From: Ectobacillus polymachus
GTDB taxonomy: Bacteria > Bacillota > Bacilli > Bacillales > Bacillaceae_G
Reading direction: 5' to 3'
Assembly: GCF_048159605.1 (NCBI RefSeq)
Contig: NZ_JBLREB010000001.1
Span: 1,736,001 to 1,800,000 of the forward strand
DNA: 64,000 bases
Below are positions 24,060-31,423 of the stretch, piece by piece. Made by a program: the position numbers and the translations under genes. Under the pieces are notes generated by a model. The model was not told the DNA's origin, did not search any database, and was given only the letters and a program-made list of their open reading frames with translations. Every line of letters begins with the position of its first letter. Position 1 is the first letter of the stretch.

Positions 24060-25829
24060 TTATTTACGACCCTTATTCTGTAGGTGAAGTTCATTCAATT
24101 GTGCAATAGAAACTTCACTTGGTGCATCTGTTAATAGACAGCTAGCGCTTGCCGTTTTTGGAAAGGCGATTGTATCACGTAAATTTGTACGACCAGCTAA
24201 AAGCATAACAAAACGGTCTAGTCCGAGTGCAATTCCACCGTGTGGCGGAGTACCATATTCGAACGCTTCTAGTAAGAATCCGAACTGTTCTTTCGCTTCC
24301 TCTTCCGTAAAGCCTAATGCTTTAAACATCTTTTCTTGCACATCACGTTCATAGATACGTAGAGATCCTCCGCCTAGCTCATAACCATTTAACACGATAT
24401 CGTAAGCCTGTGCACGTACATGTTCTGGTTCCGTTTCAAGAAGCGGAACATCTTCACGGAACGGCATTGTAAATGGATGGTGAGCTGCAGAGAAACGATT
24501 TTGTTCTTCGTCATATTCAAGCAATGGCCAATCGGTTACCCATAAGAAATTATAGGCATTTTCATCGATAAGCTCTAGGTCTTTTCCAAGTTTTAATCGA
24601 AGTGCACCAAGGCTATCGGCTACAATACTCTTACGGTCGGCAACAAACACCATAAGGTCCCCTACTTCACCTTCTAAGACCTGAACTAAAGCGGCACTTT
24701 CTTCTTCACTAAAGAATTTCGAAATTGGCCCTTTTATTCCATCTTCTTCGACTTTGAACCATGCTAAGCCTTTTGCACCGTATATTTTCACAAAATCCGT
24801 TAGTGCATCCATATCTTTACGAGAATATTTGCTTGCTGCGCCTTTTACATTGATGGCTTTTACCTGTCCACCGCTTGCTACCGTATCAGCGAATACCTTA
24901 AAGCCGCTCTTTAAAACGACTTCGGAAACATCGACAAGCTCTAAACCAAAACGAGTATCTGGTTTATCAGATCCAAAGCGTGACATTGCTTCGTTATACG
25001 TTAAACGCGGAAATGGTGTAACGATATCTAATTGCTTTGCTTTTTTCATAACTCGTTTCATCAAGTTTTCCATCATAGCGATAATATCATCCTGCGTCAA
25101 GAAGGATGTTTCGATATCGACTTGTGTAAATTCCGGCTGACGATCTGCACGTAAATCTTCATCACGGAAGCAGCGAGCAATTTGATAATACTTTTCGAAG
25201 CCACCTACCATAAGAAGCTGTTTAAAGAGCTGCGGTGATTGTGGCAAGGCATAGAATTCACCAGGATGAACACGGCTTGGCACTAAATAATCACGTGCTC
25301 CTTCCGGTGTACTTTTCGTTAAGATAGGTGTTTCCACTTCAAGAAAGCTTTCTTCATCAAGGAAATTACGGATGGTTTTTGTAATTAAGTGACGAAGCTT
25401 AAGTGTTTCTAGCATTTCAGGGCGACGCAAATCTAAGTAACGATATTTTAAACGAACGTCTTCCGAAACATCTGCATCATCTGCAATTTGAAAAGGCGGT
25501 GTCTTTGCTTTATTTAAAATCGTTACTTCTGTAGCCTGTATTTCGATATATCCAGTCGGAATTTTCGGATTCACTTGTCCTTCTTCACGTTTTATTACAG
25601 TACCGACTACGTGCAGTACATACTCACTTCGCAAACTTTCCGCTACTTCTAACGCTTCTTTTGATATTTCAGGATTAAATACAACTTGTACGATTCCTGA
25701 CCGATCACGTACATCAACGAAAATTAATCCCCCTAAATCTCTTCGTTTTTGTACCCAGCCATTTAATTGAACTGTAATTCCTACGTTTTCTAATGAAATT
25801 TCTCCACAATGATGTGTTCTCACAGCCAT
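24060..25829 (-). CDS. aspS: aspartate-tRNA ligase
   Basis: Class IIb synthetase, 589 residues, the bacterial form with an inserted GAD domain. N-terminal OB anticodon-binding fold (HHCGEISLENVGITVQLNGW), motif 2 RCFRDEDLRADRQPEFTQVD, and motif 3 GIALGLDRFVMLLAG. ATG follows GGAGGAG. It lies 11 nt downstream of hisS and shares its T-box leader. Whether it charges only tRNA-Asp or also tRNA-Asn cannot be told from the sequence alone. Confidence 0.98.
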   Translation of the reverse strand: MAVRTHHCGEISLENVGITVQLNGWVQKRRDLGGLIFVDVRDRSGIVQVVFNPEISKEALEVAESLRSEYVLHVVGTVIKREEGQVNPKIPTGYIEIQATEVTILNKAKTPPFQIADDADVSEDVRLKYRYLDLRRPEMLETLKLRHLITKTIRNFLDEESFLEVETPILTKSTPEGARDYLVPSRVHPGEFYALPQSPQLFKQLLMVGGFEKYYQIARCFRDEDLRADRQPEFTQVDIETSFLTQDDIIAMMENLMKRVMKKAKQLDIVTPFPRLTYNEAMSRFGSDKPDTRFGLELVDVSEVVLKSGFKVFADTVASGGQVKAINVKGAASKYSRKDMDALTDFVKIYGAKGLAWFKVEEDGIKGPISKFFSEEESAALVQVLEGEVGDLMVFVADRKSIVADSLGALRLKLGKDLELIDENAYNFLWVTDWPLLEYDEEQNRFSAAHHPFTMPFREDVPLLETEPEHVRAQAYDIVLNGYELGGGSLRIYERDVQEKMFKALGFTEEEAKEQFGFLLEAFEYGTPPHGGIALGLDRFVMLLAGRTNLRDTIAFPKTASASCLLTDAPSEVSIAQLNELHLQNKGRK

Positions 25830-25840
25830 TTTTTCTCCTC

Positions 25841-27112
25841 CTATAAAACTTTTTCTGCTATATAAGAAACGAGTGTATCAATAGAAACTTCCTTCTGCTC
25901 GCCACTTTCCATTTCTTTAATCGTTATGACGTTTCGTTCTAACTCGTTATCTCCTAAAACAGCAACATATTTAGCATGTAATCGATCAGCAGCCTTAAAT
26001 TGAGCTTTTACTTTTCGATCTAAATAATCCTTTTCCGTTGCTATTCCTGCTTTTCTAAGCTCAAATACTAGCTTCGCTGCTACATCCTTCGCTTTTTCTC
26101 CAAGAGCAACAACGTAGCAATCAAGATCGAAAGAAATAGGAAGCTGAGCTTGTTCTGCTTGCAGAGCAAGTAGCAATCTCTCAATACTTAATGCAAAGCC
26201 AATTCCTGCTGTTTCAGGTCCCCCAATTTCCTGTACTAAGCCGTTATAGCGACCTCCACCACAAAGAGTCGTAATCGAGCCAAATCCATCGGAAACACTC
26301 ATGATTTCAAATACAGTATGTTGATAATAATCTAAGCCGCGTACTAAATTAGCGTCTATTTCAAACGGTATTCCCATTACGGTTAAGGCTTTTTGAACAT
26401 GATCAAAATACTCGCGTGAAGCCTCATTTAAATATTCTGTTATAGAGGGCGCAGATTTCATAAGTTCATGGTCATGATCCTTTTTGCAATCAAGGATTCG
26501 AAGCGGATTTTTTTGCAATCGCGCTTGGCAATCACTGCAAAACTCACCAATTCGAGGCTCAAAGTGATTAACTAATGCTTCGCGATGTGCCAAACGGCTT
26601 TCAGGATCTCCTAGACTATTTAGGACTAGCTTGATACTTTTTAATCCCAAACTTCTATAGAACTCCATCGCAAGGGAAATAACTTCAGCATCTACTGCAG
26701 GATCGCTACTACCAAGCACCTCTGTTCCAAACTGAACGAATTGACGATAGCGTCCAGATTGTGGTCTTTCATAGCGGAACATTGGACCCATGTAAAAAAG
26801 CTTAGTAGGTTGTATGCTATCTCCATACATTTTGTTTTCCACATACGAACGTACAACAGAAGCAGTCCCTTCAGGACGAAGTGTTAAACTTCTCTCTCCG
26901 CGATCTTCAAATGTATACATTTCCTTTTGTACAATATCTGTTGTATCTCCTACCCCGCGCATAAATAACTCTGTATTTTCAAAAATAGGCGTACGAATTT
27001 CTTTATAATTATAACGTCTGCAAATGTCTCGCGCTTGCGCTTCGATATACTGCCATAATTCTACCGTTCCTGGTAGAATATCTTGTGTTCCTCTTGGGAT
27101 TTGAATAGACAT
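25841..27112 (-). CDS. hisS: histidine-tRNA ligase
   Basis: Class II synthetase, 423 residues. QIPRGTQDILPG start, motif 2 MFRYERPQSGRYRQFVQFG, histidine-specific RGLDYYQHTVFE and LCGGGRYNGLVQEIGG, motif 3 AGIGFALSIERLLLAL, then the anticodon-binding domain. GGAGGAACG precedes the ATG. First gene of hisS-aspS. The leader holds a T-box and a 140-bp repeat-bounded element between the T-box terminator and the start codon. Confidence 0.98.
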   Translation of the reverse strand: MSIQIPRGTQDILPGTVELWQYIEAQARDICRRYNYKEIRTPIFENTELFMRGVGDTTDIVQKEMYTFEDRGERSLTLRPEGTASVVRSYVENKMYGDSIQPTKLFYMGPMFRYERPQSGRYRQFVQFGTEVLGSSDPAVDAEVISLAMEFYRSLGLKSIKLVLNSLGDPESRLAHREALVNHFEPRIGEFCSDCQARLQKNPLRILDCKKDHDHELMKSAPSITEYLNEASREYFDHVQKALTVMGIPFEIDANLVRGLDYYQHTVFEIMSVSDGFGSITTLCGGGRYNGLVQEIGGPETAGIGFALSIERLLLALQAEQAQLPISFDLDCYVVALGEKAKDVAAKLVFELRKAGIATEKDYLDRKVKAQFKAADRLHAKYVAVLGDNELERNVITIKEMESGEQKEVSIDTLVSYIAEKVL

Positions 27113-27151
27113 ATTGCGTTCCTCCTTCTTCTAAAATTAAAATTGTGCAAA

Positions 27152-27291
27152 AACGGGCACGTGTCCGCTTTTTCCTTTCATGTCCAGCTCCCACATGCCT
27201 GCTCCTATGGTCTGCATATAAAGGCAAAGAACACCTTTTTGTGCGGGTGCCGGCAGCCCTACGGAGCAAGAACGGGCACGTGTCCGCTTTT
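27152..27291. repeat. 140-bp element bounded by 21-bp near-palindromic direct repeats
   Basis: Two exact copies of AACGGGCACGTGTCCGC plus TTTT (27152-27172 and 27271-27291), each a near-palindrome centred on CACGTG. They enclose about 98 bp that look more GC-rich than the surroundings. The element lies in the hisS mRNA leader downstream of the T-box terminator. No other copy is in the window. No protein it could encode looks real. Origin unknown; an inserted small repeat is the simplest reading. Confidence 0.6.
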
Positions 27292-27302
27292 CTTTTACAA
27301 AA

Positions 27303-27583
27303 CAAAAAAACCCCCATTCCTACTAAATTGTAGGGACGAGAGTTTTATACCCGTGGTACCACCCTAATTGAAGCATTTGCTTCCACTCTTCCATAACGCC
27401 TGAACGCGTTTATCTCCTACTAAGTTTCCTTTTCAGAGTAAAACCTACGGAGTGTTCATTCAATATGTCATCATGTGAAAATGCTCTCAGCCCTAGGCAT
27501 TTTCTCTCTTTTCATGTGTCATCATATTTACTGTTCTCCATCATCGGTCTTTTCGATATGTACGTATAAAAAACATTATTTTG
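27303..27583 (-). promoter_or_regulatory. T-box riboswitch leader of hisS-aspS
   Basis: Stem I (base ACC...GGAG with CTCC...GGT, AGTA on the 5' loop strand, GCTG in the apical part), T-box core AGGGTGGTACCACGGG (27351-27366) and terminator CTCTCGTCCCTAC...GTAGGAATGGGGG followed by TTTTTTT (27303-27343). The 3' specifier-loop strand reads GAATGAACA before CTCC, with overlapping triplets GAA, AAC and CAC at 27452-27457, so the cognate tRNA is ambiguous by eye. Confidence 0.93.
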
Positions 27584-27589
27584 TTTATT

Positions 27590-27618
27590 AATATACGTTT
27601 GTTATGGTTTATTGTCAA
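27590..27618 (-). promoter_or_regulatory. hisS-aspS promoter
   Basis: TTGACA (27613-27618), 17 bp, TATATT (27590-27595) on the minus strand. The -35 overlaps the stop codon (TGA) of the small HTH-like gene upstream. Confidence 0.88.
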
Positions 27619-27791
27619 GAGCGACTCAAGTGTTTCTTGACGTTTTTCACATCCTGAATGGACACCCCATACTCCGAAGCTAGTTCCATAGCAGGAAAGC
27701 TGCGTTCCTTCAAATCATTCTCTTGAATCTGAAAAGGAAGCAGCCCATTCGCACTATTTGTTATTCTGTTAGCCCGATCACTATTTCTCAT
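27615..27791 (-). CDS. small HTH-like protein (sigma-70 region-like), 58 aa
   Basis: 58 residues (MRNSDRANRITNSANGLLPF...). The C-terminal half, with AMELASEYGVSIQDVKNVKKHLS, reads like a helix-turn-helix, and short B. cereus group homologs are often labelled RNA polymerase sigma-70-like; no function is established. I choose ATG at 27789-27791, 8 nt after GAGGG, over an upstream in-frame start. Its 3' end lies in the hisS promoter. Confidence 0.7.
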   Translation of the reverse strand: MRNSDRANRITNSANGLLPFQIQENDLKERSFPAMELASEYGVSIQDVKNVKKHLSRS

Positions 27792-27897
27792 ATTGTATCC
27801 CTCGCACCTTTGTATTTTTTCATAGTGTTCCACTATTTTTGAGAACCTATTCTACAATGCATACAAGGAGTACGAAGAAAAAGTAGGCAAAGGAATC

Positions 27898-28338
27898 TTA
27901 TTTGCTTTCTATTAGAAGCGTAACAGGACCATCATTCACTAATTCCACTTCCATCATCGCACCAAAAATTCCTGTTTCAACATGAAGGCCCTTTTTCTCT
28001 AGTTCTTTATTAAATAACTCATACATTTGCTGGGCATATTCAGGTCTTGCAGCATCCATAAAGTTTGGACGTCGTCCTTTTCGGCAATCTCCGTACAACG
28101 TAAATTGTGACACAGACAAAATGTGGCCACCTTTATCCAAAACGGAATCGTTCATTTTCTCATTTTCATCCTCGAAAATACGAAGGTTTGCAATTTTTTC
28201 GGCCACATACGCAGCATCACTCTCCGTATCATCGTGCGTGACGCCAACAAGTAACATTAACCCAAATGGAATGCTGCCGACTATTTCCCCGTCAACTGTA
28301 ACGGATGCTTTCTTTGTTCGTTGCACTACTACTCTCAT
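27898..28338 (-). CDS. dtd: D-aminoacyl-tRNA deacylase
   Basis: Hydrolyses D-aminoacyl-tRNAs (and Gly-tRNA-Ala) to keep translation homochiral. 146 residues: MRVVVQRTKKASVTVDG, catalytic SVSQFTLYGDCRKGRRPNF, and GPVTLLIESK at the C-terminus, which normally carries the Gly-cisPro-type cross-subunit motif in NDGPVT. I choose ATG 28336-28338; a GTG directly before it is too close to the AGGGG site. It lies 25 nt downstream of relA, probably co-transcribed as in B. subtilis. Confidence 0.95.
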   Translation of the reverse strand: MRVVVQRTKKASVTVDGEIVGSIPFGLMLLVGVTHDDTESDAAYVAEKIANLRIFEDENEKMNDSVLDKGGHILSVSQFTLYGDCRKGRRPNFMDAARPEYAQQMYELFNKELEKKGLHVETGIFGAMMEVELVNDGPVTLLIESK

Positions 28339-28363
28339 CACTATTCCCCTTTGCTATTCCCCA

Positions 28364-30553
28364 TTAATGCATCAATCGACGGACTGAATAAATATCTCGT
28401 ACTTGTTTAATGCGTTCTACTACTTTGTGAAGGTGATGGATATTCTGAATGCTCATAGAAATATGAATGGTTGCCACTTTATTTCGATCGCTTCGACCTG
28501 AAACGGCTGAAATATAAGTTTTCGTCTCATTTACAGCCTGCAATACCTCATTTAATAGACCTCTACGATCAAATCCAGAAATTTCAATATCCACATTGTA
28601 TTCAAGATCTTTATCAGGATCATTTTCCCATTCTACATGTAGGAGGCGCTCCTTTGCTTCCTCCGTTAACACATTTACACAGTCTGCCCTATGAATAGAT
28701 ACCCCTCTACCTTTTGTGATGTAGCCGATTATTTCATCACCTGGTACAGGATTGCAACATTTAGACAAACGAATTAACAGATTATCAGCACCGCATACTT
28801 TAATACCTGAGTCGCGTTTTCGAATTCTCACAACATTTCGTGTATCGGATACTTTTTCTTGTAGCATTTGCTCTTCTTCACGTTGTTTACGAAACTTGTC
28901 CGTTAATCGTGTAACAATTTGTGCCGATGAAATCCCATTGTACCCAACCGCAGCATACATTTCTTCTTCATTTGGAAAATTAAATTTTTCAGCAACACGT
29001 TTTACATTTTCGGTGTTAAGAACTTCCTTTACATCATACTCTAAGTTTCGTAAGTCCCGTTCAATCAGTTCTTTTCCCTTTTCAATATTTTCTTCACGTC
29101 GTTGCTTTTTAAAGAACTGGCGTATTTTATTTTTTGCATGTGAGGTTTGCGCCAGCTTTACCCAATCTTGACTTGGTCCATAGGAATGCTTAGATGTTAG
29201 AATTTCAACAATATCACCGGTCTTAAGTTTATAATCTAGCGGCACCATCTTACCATTTACTTTTGCACCTATGGTCTTGCTTCCAATTTCTGAGTGAATG
29301 CGATAAGCAAAGTCAATGGGAACCGAACCAAGCGGCAGCTCTACCACATCGCCTTTAGGTGTAAATACAAATACCATATCTGAAAACAAGTCAATTTTAA
29401 GTGATTCCATGAACTCTTCTGCATTGGATGCATCATTTTGCCATTCCAATATTTGCCGAAACCAAGTTAGCTTATTTTCAAGTGTTTCACTTTCCGCTAT
29501 TTCTTTTCCTTCTTTATATGCCCAGTGAGCAGCAATCCCGTACTCTGCAATGCGATGCATTTCTTTCGTTCGTATTTGTACTTCTAACGGGTCTCCCTTA
29601 GGCCCTATAACCGTGGTATGAAGGGATTGATATAAATTGGCCTTTGGCATGGCGATATAGTCTTTAAATCTTCCAGGCATTGGCTTCCAACATGTATGAA
29701 TAATTCCTAATACGGCATAGCAATCCTTAATACTATTAACAATGACTCTTACAGCTAACAAATCGTATATTTCATTGAATTGCTTATTTTGTATGACCAT
29801 TTTACGATAAATGCTATATATGTGTTTAGGTCGTCCCGAAATATCGCATTGAATCGTAACCTCAGACAGTTTTTCGCGAATTTCACTCATTACCTCTTTC
29901 AAATAGTCTTCACGTTCTGCTCGTTTTCGTTTCATTAAATTTACAATTCGATAATATTGTTGTGGATTTAAGTAGCGTAATGCGGTATCCTCAAGCTCCC
30001 ATTTAATCGTATTAATTCCCAGACGATGCGCCAATGGAGCAAAAATTTCTAATGTTTCATTTGCAATACGGCGCTGTTTTTCTTGCGGCAAATGACGTAG
30101 AGTTCTCATATTGTGTAAACGGTCCGAAAGCTTAATCAAAATCACGCGAATATCTTGTGCCATAGCGACAAACATTTTGCGATGATTTTCTGCTTGTTGT
30201 TGCTCGTGTGATTTATACTTAATCTTTCCTAGCTTTGTAACACCATCCACAAGCATTGCTACTTCTTTCGAAAATTCTCGCTCTAAATCTTGTAACGTTA
30301 CTTCTGTATCTTCAACTACATCATGTAAAAAACCAGCCGAAATCGTAGCCGGGTCCATTTTCAAACCTACTAATATTCCTGCTACTTGAATAGGATGGAT
30401 AATATACGGTTCGCCAGATTTACGATATTGTTCACGATGGGCGTTGCGAGAAAATTCATACGCATGCTTAACCATCATTACATCTTCTTCTGTTAAATAT
30501 TTACTCGCGTTCTCCAATACCTGTTCGGCCGTTAACACTTGTTCGTTCGCCAT
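28364..30553 (-). CDS. relA: bifunctional (p)ppGpp synthetase/hydrolase Rel
   Basis: Long RSH enzyme that makes (p)ppGpp on stalled ribosomes and degrades it. 729 residues: HD hydrolase domain with HDVVEDTEV and SDRLHNMRTL (about 75-155), synthetase domain with DLLAVRVIVNSIKDCYAVLG and ANLYQSLHTTV, TGS domain (VFVFTPKGDVVELP), zinc-finger-like CCNPVPGDEIIGYITKGRGVSIHRADC and a C-terminal ACT domain. AAAGGTGATT precedes the ATG. Intact HD motifs indicate a bifunctional Rel rather than a hydrolase-dead RelA. Confidence 0.98.
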   Translation of the reverse strand: MANEQVLTAEQVLENASKYLTEEDVMMVKHAYEFSRNAHREQYRKSGEPYIIHPIQVAGILVGLKMDPATISAGFLHDVVEDTEVTLQDLEREFSKEVAMLVDGVTKLGKIKYKSHEQQQAENHRKMFVAMAQDIRVILIKLSDRLHNMRTLRHLPQEKQRRIANETLEIFAPLAHRLGINTIKWELEDTALRYLNPQQYYRIVNLMKRKRAEREDYLKEVMSEIREKLSEVTIQCDISGRPKHIYSIYRKMVIQNKQFNEIYDLLAVRVIVNSIKDCYAVLGIIHTCWKPMPGRFKDYIAMPKANLYQSLHTTVIGPKGDPLEVQIRTKEMHRIAEYGIAAHWAYKEGKEIAESETLENKLTWFRQILEWQNDASNAEEFMESLKIDLFSDMVFVFTPKGDVVELPLGSVPIDFAYRIHSEIGSKTIGAKVNGKMVPLDYKLKTGDIVEILTSKHSYGPSQDWVKLAQTSHAKNKIRQFFKKQRREENIEKGKELIERDLRNLEYDVKEVLNTENVKRVAEKFNFPNEEEMYAAVGYNGISSAQIVTRLTDKFRKQREEEQMLQEKVSDTRNVVRIRKRDSGIKVCGADNLLIRLSKCCNPVPGDEIIGYITKGRGVSIHRADCVNVLTEEAKERLLHVEWENDPDKDLEYNVDIEISGFDRRGLLNEVLQAVNETKTYISAVSGRSDRNKVATIHISMSIQNIHHLHKVVERIKQVRDIYSVRRLMH

Positions 30554-30617
30554 GGAATCACCTTTTATATGATTAATTAATTCTTTATAATAAACAAGAA
30601 GTATGATTTATTACATC

Positions 30618-30646
30618 ATTATAACGCATATAACTAAATTTGTGAA
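30618..30646 (-). promoter_or_regulatory. relA promoter
   Basis: TTCACA (30641-30646), 17 bp, TATAAT (30618-30623) on the minus strand, giving a leader of about 57 nt before relA. Confidence 0.85.
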
Positions 30647-30654
30647 AAGGAAAG

Positions 30655-30727
30655 CGAGTACTTTAAGACTAGAAAGTCTAGTCATTTGTATGAGTTCGTT
30701 TCTCCCTTTTAAAGTACCTTTTTTTTG
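30655..30727. other. structured element upstream of relA
   Basis: On the plus strand GTACTTTAA and TTAAAGTAC close a domain containing a perfect hairpin GACTAGA-AAG-TCTAGTC, followed by CTTTTTTTT. This looks like a terminator-tipped RNA on the plus strand, but no plus-strand gene or clear promoter precedes it. It occupies part of the 356-nt gap between relA and apt, which otherwise holds only the relA promoter and the apt terminator. Confidence 0.5.
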
Positions 30728-30814
30728 AGGTATCTTCCTTACCTGAAATGGATGGATAATGGTTGCATACATTGGTTATTATTTTCCCATCATGAACGGG
30801 TTTCATAATAAAAG

Positions 30815-30878
30815 TATAGAAAATGGACCGTTACAGATATTCTCCATGTTACTTCTGGGGTTCTGTATTACGGTCCAT
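30815..30878 (-). terminator. apt terminator
   Basis: ATGGACCGTAATACAG pairs with CTGTAACGGTCCAT across a 22-nt loop, followed by TTTCTATAC on the minus strand, about 33 nt past the apt stop. Confidence 0.75.
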
Positions 30879-30909
30879 GTACACATTAGCATTAACAATC
30901 ACTAATTGA

Positions 30910-31422
30910 TTAATATTTCATAAGGGTCAAAACATCGTAGTCTTTTAATTTTTCACTTCCACCAAGGTAAGCAAGTTCAATTAAGAAGGCAATTCCTACA
31001 ACAATTCCACCTAATTCTTCTACAAGAGCAATGGTTGCCTCAATTGTTCCTCCTGTCGCAAGAAGGTCATCTGTAATAAGAACACGTTGTCCAGGACGAA
31101 TTGCATCCTTATGAATCGTTAATACGTCCTTACCATATTCCTTACCATAGTTGTATTTAATGACTTCACGAGGAAGTTTTCCTTCTTTACGAACCGGTGC
31201 AAAGCCAACTCTCAATGCATAAGAAACGGGACATCCAATAATGAAACCACGTGCTTCTGGTCCAACCACAAGCTCAGCATTCTTTTCCTTTGCAAATTCT
31301 ACAATTGCATCTGTTGCAGCTTTGTATGCTTCACCATCATTCATCAATGGTGTAATATCCTTAAAGATGATTCCTTCTTTTGGATAGTCTGGAACAATAG
31401 CAATATATGGTTTTAAATCCAT
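30910..31422 (-). CDS. apt: adenine phosphoribosyltransferase
   Basis: Salvages adenine to AMP with PRPP. 170 residues, usual length: N-terminal DLKPYIAIVPDYPKEGIIFKDITPL, GPEARGFIIG, and the PRPP-binding motif VLITDDLLATGGTIEA. GGAGGTTT precedes the ATG and overlaps the end of recJ (1-nt gap), so it is translationally linked to recJ, an arrangement common in Bacillus. Confidence 0.98.
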   Translation of the reverse strand: MDLKPYIAIVPDYPKEGIIFKDITPLMNDGEAYKAATDAIVEFAKEKNAELVVGPEARGFIIGCPVSYALRVGFAPVRKEGKLPREVIKYNYGKEYGKDVLTIHKDAIRPGQRVLITDDLLATGGTIEATIALVEELGGIVVGIAFLIELAYLGGSEKLKDYDVLTLMKY

Positions 31423-31423
31423 G

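Noticed and set aside
27009..27367. Overlapping Arg/Cys-rich reading frames on both strands across the hisS leader
   Set aside because: They cross the hisS start, the T-box and the GC-rich repeat element, and have no start context or family resemblance.
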